Below are positions 26,201-37,200 of a DNA stretch of 64,000 nucleotides, piece by piece (position 1 is the stretch's first letter; each line of letters begins with the position of its first letter). The stretch covers positions 25,154,501 to 25,218,500 of the forward strand of contig NC_092580.1 of NCBI RefSeq assembly GCF_037975245.1, read 5' to 3'. The notes beneath the pieces were generated by a model. The model was not told where the DNA came from and searched no databases. It saw only the letters and a program-made list of their open reading frames with translations. The position numbers were made by a program, and so were the translations under genes. The DNA is from Apostichopus japonicus. Lineage: Eukaryota; Echinodermata; Holothuroidea; Aspidochirotida; Stichopodidae.

Positions 26201-28534
26201 AATCTTTACGTAATTGCTGAACTTTCACGCAGGATTTGCTGAATAGCTTGAAACCATCCCGACAATTCAAACTAATGCATCTTGATTTGAATGGGTCAAA
26301 AACCTGCCCCTCTTTGCAGGTAATTTGTTGGTCCACAAGAGAAGGTTTTAAGTTTAACGTATACGTCATTGACGTCAGGCCGCCTATGAAGTCATCATAG
26401 ACTGCTTGCGCATCACATATCGATGTCAAATTAATCAAATTCATATCCTCTTCCGATAAGTTACATTCGACGCAGTACTTGTTTTTGAACCAAGAATTGT
26501 TATGCAATATCGGTGCATATATTTCGTGGCAGCTTTTCTCTATGCTTGAATGTTTGTAATCACTCCTACAGGTATCTATTTGAATATATCGCGCGTCTTC
26601 TTTTGTGCAAGGAACTTCAAAGAATTGTTGATGCTCGAATAAATTTGGCGGTTGTATAACCTTCACCTCGACACACTGGTCAGTGTGATTTTGAATTATC
26701 TCATGTAAAGTTAAATTTCCGGATTCGAAAGTCACTTGTGCATAGCATTCCATTTGAATTTCCCACAGAATGATGTTTTCAATCTCAACAGCATGGCAGA
26801 CAGCGCAAAAGATATTTCTAAATAATATTCCTTCATTGGAAGAAGCAGGGATATTAGTTAATTCTATATCATTCACTGTCAAATTCAAATAATTCTCTGG
26901 TGCCGTATGTCTACTGCACAAATCATGCCCTTTCCATGACGTGGGGCATTTACTGACCATCCAGTACTTCTGCCATGGCGCGAAACATTGAAAATACTGA
27001 CTGTAACGAGTAATCTGGTTCCGATAACGTAATCTGTCTTTTTGTGTAGAGTTGTCACACTTGGTTGCATATTCTTCTGCATTGTAGCAGCAATCTCCAA
27101 AGAGATGACACGCAAAATGACAAGAACAGCTCTTTGAGGCTTTCTTCACCGGGGTACATTGTGAAGGACAACTGTAGTCATCTGAGCAGTGCACACCTGA
27201 CAGATCTGCCGAGGAAGGTAATACATATACTATCAACATTAATAACGCAATCAAATATATGTGAAAAGTTAGATGATGGTCAGTTATAGTCTAATGTCAT
27301 GAACGTATATTGCCAATCTTAAGAACTTTCGTTTTCATTGTCAATTTTAATAATCTTCACACAAATGATATTTCTGTCGAATTATATCTCCATTTATTTC
27401 GTGTGATAAGAGTAAGTCTTTTGTGTAATAAATTATGGATGTCATGAGCTCATATGCCACCAAAGGAGAATAGGGAAGAATTTATGATAAAACGCGATTT
27501 CGTTTAATTGGTTATAAATTTGGCTATTTTTCTTGCTTTTGCGTTTTGATGATTAGTTTTCGGAAAGCCCAAAAAAACAAACAAACAAACAAACAAACAA
27601 ACAGGAAAAGCCATGAGAGTACATAAGATAATTAAACGAACGAGAGAAATATAAATATATGAACATGTAATACTGACATTCTCCAGTGCCCCATATCATT
27701 CTAACTTTTTAAACTGAACTGTCACATAAGGAGATATATAAAATTCCATCCATTTCATCATGTAACTTATTATTCGGCTCCATAGTCCTTTCTTGTATTG
27801 GAACACAAAAATTGGATGGGCACTGTATACAAGTATACCGCAATATGATATGTTTATATTATATTCTGCATAATTGTATCTTGTTTACGATTTCGAACGC
27901 GATGAAGCATAAAAGGGGCCGACTATTTTTTAGAGATAAGAGATAAAAGCTTAAATTTACGAAACCATATACAGCTTGTTTTAGGACTTTTGGGTGAAGT
28001 CAATAGTTACGAGAACCTACATTCTGTACATAGAACTGTCTGTATACCTTCTGTTCCCTTTCCCTCATCTAGTAGGTACACATGTCTTCCCCATTTTAAT
28101 TCTAACTATACGGAGCAAAGAAAAAAAAAACCGATTTTATTGCAGTAGGCCTAAACCGGAGGGAATGATAATGGGTAAAAGTATCGAATAAGTTGAGTTA
28201 ATCACAATCGAATGTGTCGCAGGCCTATTTGAAGGAGTCTTAAAGTGAGGGAAAACATTTTCATGATGATGATGAAAATTCAAGTGTGCAATCGCCCCTA
28301 CCCTACCCTCCCCCACCCCCACCCCCACCCCCGCGCAAACATTTGTACAGTTTATTGCTCTCAGCTACGCTAACGGTGACGAATTATTAGTAAATTATAC
28401 TTACTGAGTCGTTTGGTTACATTTCCGTCGATCGTGCTGTTGTCTTTAGACAGTGATTCACCGTCAGCTTCAGTAGCATGCCTTGCAACCAACAAGGAGA
28501 AAAAAGATAGTAACAGATACGGACCATTCTTCAT
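23282..28534 (-). CDS. SMB-domain, methuselah-like family B2 (adhesion-type) G-protein-coupled receptor
   Basis: Three exons: 28534-28405, 27205-24846, 23566-23282; phases 1 and 0; 924 codons plus TAA. Exon 1 encodes a signal peptide (MKNGPYLLLSFFSLLVARHA). Exon 2 opens at once with a cysteine-rich somatomedin-B-like domain (residues about 49-95, with DYSCPSQC, SCSCHFAC, DCC), then a large glycosylatable ectodomain, then TM1-TM5. Exon 3 carries TM6 (IFIILGLSWIVGFIAAF), TM7 and a 45-residue tail. Family B2 marks are HYLWLATF in TM3, CWIS in the second extracellular loop and LGLSW in TM6. No GPS autoproteolysis motif is visible, which favours a methuselah-like rather than cleaved adhesion receptor. 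A continuous frame could start at ATG 27239 with a short hydrophobic leader, but the exon 1 donor and the acceptor at 27206 match in phase and give a better leader. Ligand unknown. Confidence 0.85.
23996..24274. repeat. 139-bp tandem duplication in the receptor's last intron
   Basis: Two copies beginning AATAATATATGTTGACTATA at 23996 and 24135, each ending GAGTACGTTCCGTTTG, differ by a handful of bases. The duplication lies between the TM1-5 exon and the TM6-7 exon. Confidence 0.92.
27570..27603. repeat. (AAAC)n microsatellite
   Basis: Run of AAACAAAC units in the first intron of the receptor gene. Confidence 0.9.
28295..28333. repeat. C-rich simple repeat (CCCCACC)n
   Basis: Low-complexity CCCTACCCTCCCCCACCCCC tract in the receptor's first intron, just downstream of the signal-peptide exon. 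Confidence 0.85.
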
Positions 28535-29400
28535 AGTGAGATATGTATTAGTACTAGTATGTGGTAGTAGTATTTGTAAGTCTGATGCGGTTCCGAATAG
28601 CTGGTACAGAGATCATTACTATTTGCTGATTTAGCTGTATATATTCGTCATGCAGATAGATTGCAGATCACTATTCCGATAGGTTATATCACAACTTAAA
28701 GGTATGCTGTATTTGCCCCAAATATGCCAGATTTTCATATGGTCACCTTTGGACGTCAAAATTCTTAAACTATATTTTGATATGCACACTGGAGGTAATT
28801 TGCCTCACTGGGACATTCAAACATCTTGTGTGTTCGTTTAGAATGTCCGAGAACAATTTGGAGAGCAAATATCTCAAGGAAAGTACTTTTTGAAAACTTC
28901 TAACGGTTATAGCATGCTATAAGTTGGGACTTATACCTTTAAATATCTTTGTTATGACAAGTTGACGATGCAAAGGCGTCATATACTGTTGTTTTTGTTT
29001 TGCTTTACAAAAGAAGTCTTCAACTGTAACGCTTCACTATAAAGGGAATAATAACTCGGATTTGTACATCAAAAAACTGGTTCAATCTTTTTTCTTTGAG
29101 AAATTGTCAGTAAATATTTCATACACTGTTTATTTGCGAAATGTAAAGGATTTGATGTAACCACGGTATACTTTCTGGACTTGAGGTAGCATATAAGTAT
29201 TCAAGTCTCCAAAATGGAATGTATTGGACTTAATATATGCGATTCTTCTCATTATAATTAAAGAGGTGATCTTTTTAAACCAATTTACACAACTACCATA
29301 TAGATTGAGACATAGTACAGCACTTTACCAAACTTTGGAGATCTGTAAACATTACAGATCTCGTGCATTAGGACCCAGAGTATGGAACGCCGAAAGGGCA
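28535..29400. other. Receptor gene 5' flank
   Basis: No coding exon recognised. The 5' UTR and promoter of the receptor must lie here but no core element can be assigned. A weak frame at 29270-29400 (LGPRVWN-like) recalls the end of a LINE reverse transcriptase ORF but is too short to call. Confidence 0.35.
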
Positions 29401-29404
29401 ATAT

Positions 29405-29506
29405 ATTATGTTGTTTACTTCAATGTTGTCTGTTATCATGTTGTTGTCTCCTTTGATGTTGTTATCTCCTTCAATGTTGTTGTCTCCTTTGATGATGTTG
29501 TCTCCC
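29405..29506. repeat. Degenerate 18-bp tandem repeat (GTTGTTGTCTCCTTTGAT)
   Basis: About five imperfect copies of an 18-bp unit; the open frame over it is a low-complexity artefact. Confidence 0.75.
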
Positions 29507-29967
29507 CCTAAAATCGGTGCAGAACCTACGAAAGTCTTTCAACCTAAGAAAAAGAGATTTTTTGGTCAAGTTACAGACACGGACCTAGCCTACTTAGGTA
29601 TATAATGTATAGCCTTAGTTAGTATAACCATACAGTAGTAGTATTTAGTATATTATTTTTAATATTAGTTTAGGTGCAACTGCAAGGAATGCGAGCCAAA
29701 GTGGGTTTTGCTATCCCATTGCTGTTCATGCCTCATGAGTCATTGTGGTGATTGCGTCATCTATTACTCGTGTCGAAGCTATGTAGTCGCCGTAAGCACA
29801 TGTATTACGTGTAGATGATGTCTCGAAGCATACGTGTTAGGGTAAATGCCCCCGTCGCGTCCTACTAAAATTGCTACAAGCCAAAACAGGCTCTAGTGAG
29901 CATTATTACGTGTAGATTGCGTCAATAAGGGACGACATAGACGCTGATTTCGGGGATAATTTGTAAA

Positions 29968-30240
29968 TATGTATTATTAATCAAATATGAAATTGGTCTA
30001 ACCTTCCCTTTTTGAGATATCGTGTTTACAAGTTTTTACAATTTGACTCCTGGTGACCCCAAATGTCCTTTGACCTTTACCAAAACAAAAACAATAGGCT
30101 ACCTGTATTCAATGTGGTACTTCTACACACAAAATATGAAATTGGTCTGACATTCCCTGCTTGAGATATCGTGTCTACAAGATGGGCGTTACAAACGCAC
30201 TCACACACACACACATACACACGCACACATACCCACACTG
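29968..30240. repeat. Interspersed repeat with two similar halves and a CA microsatellite tail
   Basis: AAATATGAAATTGGTCTAAC near 29986 recurs as AAATATGAAATTGGTCTGAC near 30131, each followed by a TGAGATATCGTGT(T/C)TACAAG box. Between them is CCTTTGACCTTTACCAAAAC. A CA-rich run (30198-30238) closes the unit. The arrangement looks like a dispersed noncoding repeat family; class unknown. Confidence 0.6.
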
Positions 30241-30310
30241 TACTCTGGCATCTCATGACGTTGGACTAACACATTAGGGGATTTTTGTTTAAGATATTAA
30301 AATAGTTTAA

Positions 30311-30882
30311 AGGATTGGTTCAGTTGTCATACATGTTTATGTTATATGAAAGAGGACAATAAAAGAAACACAATGATGAAAAAACTGTTCAAATATCTTT
30401 CTCGGTTAAAGAGATATTCAAGTGTAAAGTTTTATCAGATTGTGTAGAAACTGCTGAAATCTGACTAGCTGTGATGTCTCATCCTCACATTCCTGAAAAG
30501 TCTTTGTTTTTTGCTCTAATTATTTTGTGAGATTTCATGACTTTCAACCAAAAGATATGTCAGGAGATCTCATATTTGTCAAAGGTAGTATTTGAGATTA
30601 AACATCTAAAGAATTTTTGATTATATTATTTTCAAATGTGTTAAAAAATGTAAATAAGTTTTAAAGAAATATATTTACAAATGTTAAGGAAGTGAGGATG
30701 TGACGTCACACCCTCACAGTAAGTCTTTCTACACCAGTCGTTTTCAGAGAAATTTTGATATCTTCAAAGTGTCATATCTCCTTAACAGAGCATGGAATCA
30801 TGGTAGTTTCTTCATAGTTTTTTGTTGGTCTTTTTGTGCTCTTTCATACAAAATAGACATGTCAAACACCTGAACCAACCCT
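30311..30882. mobile_element. Long-palindromic MITE-like element (572 bp)
   Basis: The ends AGGATTGGTTCAG and CTGAACCAACCCT are inverted, and similarity continues inward (ATATGAAAGAG against CTCTTTCATAC; GATGTCTCATCCTCAC against GTGAGGATGTGACGTCAC), so much of the element is one imperfect palindrome. No clear target duplication was found, so the superfamily is left open. Noncoding. Confidence 0.6.
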
Positions 30883-32566
30883 ATAACAACATCGGCCAAT
30901 GTATATACACTGCTGCAGTTATATGACTTTGAAACTTTTTGTGTTATTGCCTAGAAGACTATGACTCAATATTACAGAACGAAAGTACAGCTTTCCACTA
31001 TCTTCAACTTATTGTGAACCAGCAAAATATGTGTGATTCTTCGTAACTTCTTCGAGACAACGGGACAGTTCATCGATTTGTGCTTGAAGAGGTGTGGGGC
31101 TGGAGGGTCTAAGTTCACGGGGAGCTGAGGTCATTTTTAGTACTCTTGCAATATGCCGCATTGCCAAACACTTGAAACCATGGTAACGGCATTATGAATA
31201 TTCCTTTACCAAACTTGAACAATTCAATCCGCTAAATTGTTGAAGGGGTACAGTGCAACTAACTTATAATAAACTTGATGTATTGTAGAGAAATTCAAGC
31301 TCGTAGGCAGGTTTCAGTCTAAGAGGAATGGTCGGATTGAATTTACTGATCTGTCAGCGAGAACGCTCTGCGCTGTCTGCGTGGGGTCCGGGGCGCGAAT
31401 TTCTTTTTCCTGAACCTTTCGGGCAGTGTACGTGGAGTTTAGCCAATCAGAGCGAGGCTGTGTTGATGACGTACTACTCAGTAAAGATGGTCAGTCGGGT
31501 AAATGCGTCGCCTCAATAACATAAGGTGGAAAACGAAAGAGCGCGAGTTCGAGCCCCCGTGTGGATTTTCCCCCCACTTTTTCTCATGTTCAAGTAGTTA
31601 TGTCCAAGTATTATATCATGAATTGAAAATCGATATTATAAGTTATGTCATGGTTTTCGTGCATGGTCATCTTATATATGAAACTCCGTAGATAGTGTGG
31701 CGAAAATATATATAGTTTCTTTTGTTTATTTTCCTTCTAGATCTTATTAGAGGGAAATCGGTCTAGCCCCAAAATGTGGTACATCCGTTTTAGAAAAGTT
31801 TATCCTAATTTAAAGGCAGATGACTTGCTAGAATAAAAGACAAGGGAAACAGATATTCATTCTGGAGCAATTAAAGAGAGAGGATTTATTGCATAATAAA
31901 ACAATGGCAGTACTTGCACTCTTATTTACCTAATTCGCTCATCAGTTTACAACAAACATTTGGCGGTTTCCACAATAAACCGTTAATTACTGGACCTCGT
32001 CTCTCACAAGGAGGTGCTATAGGACTGTACCACTGTGTACAAATATTGCTGTGTAGATGTGTGTAAACTGTAAGTACGTAACATACTACTATACCAGTAC
32101 TACAGTACTGAGTACAGTGTCATGTCAATCTGAAGACATTGTAAATTTGTGCAACAGACAGCGATCATACATCGCCGTTTTTCAACAAAAACCGATGCAA
32201 ACGTCACGTAAGTTGTGCACAATGATTCAGTATAATGTTATTAGTGCAAGGCATATATACCTTAATACTTTCTGCTGTAGTACAACAATTATGTTGACTT
32301 ATCGAATGTGATTTCCCCATGCACTTCAACATTTGGTAAGCACGTAGACTTGCCCCAAGTCTCTCGCGATTTTCTCTCCCACTGCAGCTAATAGGATTTA
32401 TATGATTCTCCCCTCCTCTTCCACTGTCCACTCTCTTTATAATGACACCCTCTCAAGGCTTCTCCGACTGCACCGCCACCAAGCACGACAATTTCTCACG
32501 TTCCATATCGACCAACACGCACAGCGAGCGTATATGATACGAGCAGGCTTTTATTCTACACTCATA

Positions 32567-33169
32567 CTATACGCCCCCGAGAGACTTGTAACGTTTGGTC
32601 TTGGTGACGTCACATTTTGAGCCGGTGGTATTCCAATATGAATATTCAACTATTTTCTGTAGCCAATGAAAAGTTTCCAATATGTAAACAGACAGTTCGA
32701 GTTCAAGTTTTTGTTTCTGTTCTGCCGAAGAAGGGCCGGCCAGATGAAAAGCGTTCAGTCCTTTATCACATAGGTATGTAACCTGATCTTTCATCAGTGA
32801 TACAAGAGGTGAAATTATTATAATAATGGACCTCAGAGTAGTAACTTTACTACTACAACTAGTACTACAACTGGCCGAATTATTCCCACTTGCACTGCTG
32901 TTGCTAGTATTACTATTATTATTACTGTTAGCAGCTCTCGTGTTACCACTACTAACGTTATTTTTCACATCGTAAATGAAATCTAATGCGATCGGCGCAG
33001 CTTGAAAAATTAGTGATTTGCCGTACCCTGTTGGTAATCCGACGAAAACGTCCCTTCTCTTTAAGAAACCAATCAACGCATCCCTTTGCTCGTCGTGAAC
33101 GTTTTCTTTTGGTATTCCCAACTTCGAAGAGGCAAATTGTATGGAGTTTAAGATGAGTGCCTCGTCCAT
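32567..33169 (-). CDS. RecQ-like DNA helicase, isolated N-terminal fragment
   Basis: Starts at ATG 33169. The frame shows the RecQ/DEAD helicase opening: HDEQRDALIGFLKRRDVFVG, Walker A LPTGYGKSLIFQAAP, and motif Ia IIISPLVSLMKDQV. This is followed by LCDKGLNAFHLAG and then, from about residue 155, by sequence with no helicase likeness up to a stop. A low-complexity Asn/Ser-rich insert of about 40 residues lies between motifs I and Ia, matching an imperfect trinucleotide tract in the DNA. Motif II (DEAH) and all later helicase motifs are absent, and no such exon is seen downstream on this strand to 28.6 kb. It is therefore the first exon of a broken gene or a captured fragment. Possible donors occur near 32692-32698 but lead nowhere visible. 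RecQ proteins are ATP-driven 3'-5' DNA helicases; activity here is unlikely. Confidence 0.65.
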   Translation of the reverse strand: MDEALILNSIQFASSKLGIPKENVHDEQRDALIGFLKRRDVFVGLPTGYGKSLIFQAAPIALDFIYDVKNNVSSGNTRAANSNNNSNTSNSSASGNNSASCSTSCSSKVTTLRSIIIIISPLVSLMKDQVTYLCDKGLNAFHLAGPSSAEQKQKLELELSVYILETFHWLQKIVEYSYWNTTGSKCDVTKTKRYKSLGGV

Positions 33170-33710
33170 TGCATTGGATTAGACATAATTATTAGTTTAC
33201 AACACTTGGTCTGTGTACGTTTGTATAGGCCTATGTACATTTATGTCCAGTACTCCGAGATCGTGCGTCGCGACGCGGTGGGGTGGACGTTCACAGCAAG
33301 ATGTGAATATTTATCTTAATTAATGAATATGCAGCAACTGTCATACAATACCGAAGCTGATTGGTTTCACCGAAATTTGAGGGACGAAAACAATAAATAA
33401 GTTTAAAATGATGACGTCAACAGAACCAAAAGAGACAAGTCTCTCACGACAGGCAGCTCGATCGAACAGTACCGCTTCAGTAACAGTACGTTACGTCAAC
33501 TTACGTGCGTGTGTATGTAGAAAGCACACGAACCATTTGAAACAAGTAGGTGTGAGCTGAGGGCGTGTTGCAAGGAACAGTAGAAGTAGGCTGATTATAG
33601 CGGTACAATGTTATGGAGTCACTGAGAGAAGGATCGGAACAGGCATTAGATGAGAGGTGGAAGAGAGAATCACGTGAGAGACTTGGGGCAAGTCTAGTAA
33701 GCACGCCGCT

Positions 33711-33804
33711 ATCTTTACTGTAGTACGTCATCAACACAGCCTCGCTCTGATTGGCTAAACTCCACGTACACTGCCCGAAAGGTTCAGGAAAAAGAAATTC
33801 GCGG
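33711..33804 (-). promoter_or_regulatory. Possible promoter module with CCAAT and CRE-like boxes
   Basis: Reading toward the RecQ-like ORF, the segment contains GCCAATCAG (CCAAT box) and TGATGACGTAC (CRE/ATF-like core TGACGT), 540-640 bp upstream of its ATG. The same module in opposite orientation is at 31394-31488. Motif recognition only. Confidence 0.3.
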
Positions 33805-34299
33805 CCCGGGCATGAAGCCTTGTAAACTATACGATATGATGTCATTTGAGAGGGGGGGGGGGCGGAAATTTGACTGGAGGTCCCGCCTCCTACCCCCTCC
33901 CCGCTGTTTACACCACTGCCTATATCCGATTATAGGGTCCCATTTGATGATTACAGGTGGCCTATTTGACGTGTATAACTGGACTGACCGCCTTAATACT
34001 ATTTCGACGGATCCGACGGCAGATTTCCAGGGGTTCATCTGAACGGGCAATATGTTGATTGTTCATTGACCTTTACCGTAGTTGCTTGATCTAGCATATA
34101 TCCAGTAGTGTTTCTGGCCAGTTCATTACATCATCTGTGACTTGCTGACCGGTGTGAAGTTAGATACTTATTCCCCGTTCCTCGTTCGACATTCGCGAAT
34201 GAGTAACTGCTACCGATTCAGTTACGTATTCAACAATGGTATCGACGTAACACCTCTGGCAAGACAAAAGCTTTCTTACCATATGTTCAACATATGGTC

Positions 34300-37200
34300 G
34301 TGGAAAGAGGTTTATCTATGGCCCATGGGTCATATGAACTCTAATAACTATGTAGAAGGGTACCATAATGCATCTTGCCCGGTCCAAATAGTTTTTGACC
34401 AACTAAAATGACCAGTACTTCATCAGCTCTTAAATTAATGTAAAAAAATTACTTTAGGCCCTAATCAAGACTAGCACGCCTTGGACCACCTTACCAATGG
34501 GTCATATTAATTCTTAACACATTGTAGAAGGATACCATAATGCGTCTTGCCCGGTCCAAAGAGTGCTTGACCAATTTAAATGACCACTAAATCAACATTT
34601 TTTTTAAATAAATGTAACGGGAACTGAAATAAAAACATTTGGGCCCTAATCAAATCCAGCACGCCTTGGACCGCCCAACCAATGGGTCATGGGAAGTCTG
34701 AGGACCTTGTAGAAGGGTAACATAATGCGTCTTGCCCGGTCCAGAGAGTGCTTGACCAATTTAAATGACCATTAAATCATTACTTCTTCAATGAATGTAA
34801 CGGGACCACGAAAAAGCTTTGGGCCCTAATCCATGCAGCACGCCTTGGACCACCTAACCAATGGGTAACATTAACTCTAAGGACATTGTAGAAGAGTACC
34901 ATAATGCGTCTTGCCCGGTCCAAAGAGTGTTTGACCAATTGAAATGACCATTAAATCATTACTTCTTTAATGAGTGAAACGGGACCACGAAAAAGCTTTG
35001 GGCACTAATCCAAGCAGCACGCCTTGGACCACCTAACCAATGGGTAACATGTACTCTAAGGACATTGTAGAAGAGTACCATAATGCGTCTTGCCCGGTCC
35101 AAAGCGTGCTTGACCAATTTAAATGACCACTAAATCATTACTTCTTTAATGAGTGTAATTGGACCATGAAAAAGCTTTGGGCCCTAATCCATGCAGCACG
35201 CTTTGGACCACCAAACCGATGGTTAACATGAACTCTAAGGACATTGTAGAAGAGTACCATAATGCGTCTTGCCCGGTCCAAAGCGTGCTTGACCAATTAA
35301 ACTGACCATGAAATCATTACTTCATCATCGAGTGTAACGGGACCACGAAAAAGCTTTGGGCCCTAATCCATGCAGCACGCTTTGGACCACCAAACCGATG
35401 GTTAACATGAACTCTAAGGACATTGTAGAAGAGTACCATAATGCGTCTTGCCCGGTCCAAAGCGTGCTTGACCAAATAAACTGACCATGAAATCATTACT
35501 TCATCATCGAGTGTAACGGGACCACGAAAAAGCTTTGGGCCCTAATCCATGCAGCACGCTTTGGACCACCAAACCGATGGTTAACATGAACTCTAAGGAC
35601 ATTGTAGAAGAGTACCATAATGCGTCTTGCCCGGTCCAAAGCGTGCTTGACCAATTAAACTGACCATGAAATCATTACTTCATCATCGAGTGTAACGGGA
35701 CCACGAAAAAGCTTTGGGCCCTAATCCATGCAGCACGCTTTGGACCACCAAACCGATTGTTAACATGAACTCTAAGGACATTGTAGAAGAGTACCATAAT
35801 GCGTCTTGCCCGGTCCAAAGCGTGCTTGACCAATTAAACTGACCATGAAATCATTACTTCATCATCGAGTGTAACGGGACCACAAAAAAGCTTTGGGCCC
35901 TAATCCATGCAGCACGCTTTGGACCACCAAACCGATGGTTAACATGAACTCTAAGGACATTGTAGAAGAGTACCATAATGCGTCTTGCCCGGTCCAAAGC
36001 GTGCTTGACCAATTAAACTGACCATGAAATCATTACTTCATCATCGAGTGTAACCGGACCACGAAAAAGCTTTGGGCCCTAATCCATGCAGCACGCTTTG
36101 GACCACCAAACCGATGGTTAACATGAACTCTAAGGACATTGTAGAAGAGTACCATAATGCGTCTTGCCCGGTCCAAAGCGTGCTTGACCAAATAAACTGA
36201 CCATGAAATCATTACTTCATCATCGAGTGTAACGGGACCACGAAAAAGCTTTGGGCCCTAATCCATGCAGCACGCTTTGGACCACCAAACCGATGGTTAA
36301 CATGAACTCTAAGGACATTGTAGAAGAGTACCATAATGCGTCTTGCCCGGTCCAAAGCGTGCTTGACCAATTAAACTGACCATGAAATCATTACTTCATC
36401 ATCGAGTGTAACCGGACCACGAAAAAGCTTTGGGCCCTAATCCATGCAGCACGCTTTGGACCACCAAACCGATTGTTAACATGAACTCTAAGGACATTGT
36501 AGAAGAGTACCATAATGCGTCTTGCCCGGTCCAAAGCGTGCTTGAGCAATTAAACTGACCATGAAATCATTACTTCATCATCGAGTGTAACCGGACCACG
36601 AAAAAGCTTTGGGCCCTAATCCATGCAGCACGCTTTGGACCACCAAACCGATGGTTAACATGAACTCTAAGGACATTGTAGAAGAGTACCATAATGCGTC
36701 TTGCCCGGTCCAAAGCGTGCTTGACCAATTAAACTGACCATTAAATCATTACTTCATCATCGAGTGTAACGGGACCACGAAAAAGCTTTGGGCCCTAATC
36801 CATGCAGCACGCTTTGGACCACCAAACCGATGGTTAACATGAACTCTAAGGACATTGTAGAAGAGTACCATAATGCGTCTTGCCCGGTCCAAAGCGTGCT
36901 TGACCAATTTAAATGACCACTAAATCATTACTTCTTTAATGAGTGTAATTGGACCATGAAAAAGCTTTGGGCCCTAATCCATGCAGCACGCTTTGGACCA
37001 CCAAACCGATGGTTAACATGAACTCTAAGGACATTGTAGAAGAGTACCATAATGCGTCTTGCCCGGTCCAAAGCGTGCTTGACCAATTAAACTGACCATG
37101 AAATCATTACTTCATCATCGAGTGTAACCGGACCACGAAAAAGCTTTGGGCCCTAATCCATGCAGCACGCTTTGGACCACCAAACCGATGGTTAACATGA

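Larger units (their letters stand above)
31394..33804. repeat. Interrupted inverted duplication flanking the RecQ-like exon
   Basis: Segment A (31394-31488, plus) is repeated almost exactly in reverse at A' (33711-33804). Segment B (32336-32382) is repeated in reverse at B' (33656-33704). On the right A' and B' are 6 bp apart; on the left A and B are separated by about 850 bp, suggesting an insertion or deletion in one arm. The shared A sequence holds AGCCAATCAGAG and TTGATGACGTACTAC. The arms bracket the RecQ-like ORF at 32567-33169. Open frames over A and A' both read the same peptide and are a consequence of the duplication. Confidence 0.85.

Noticed and set aside
27205-27254. Receptor start near 27254
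   Set aside because: The first codon there is TTG, the first ATG is at 27239, and a phase-matched upstream signal-peptide exon fits better; retained only as an alternative leader.
29224-29511. Possible LINE ORF2 C-terminus (GPRVWN)
   Set aside because: Only one short motif, no supporting motifs upstream, and the rest of the frame is an 18-bp simple repeat.
31328-31519. 63-codon ORF sharing a peptide with 33501-33845
   Set aside because: The shared peptide is explained by the inverted DNA duplication; both lie in noncoding flanks with CCAAT/CRE-like motifs.
31495-31570. tRNA-like segment with GAGTTCGAGCCCC
   Set aside because: A B-box-like motif and a weak upstream match only; no cloverleaf could be drawn.
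33844-33918. Half of a hAT-like element (GTTTACACCACTG end, G-tract)
   Set aside because: Only one end is recognisable and no partner TIR or target duplication was found.
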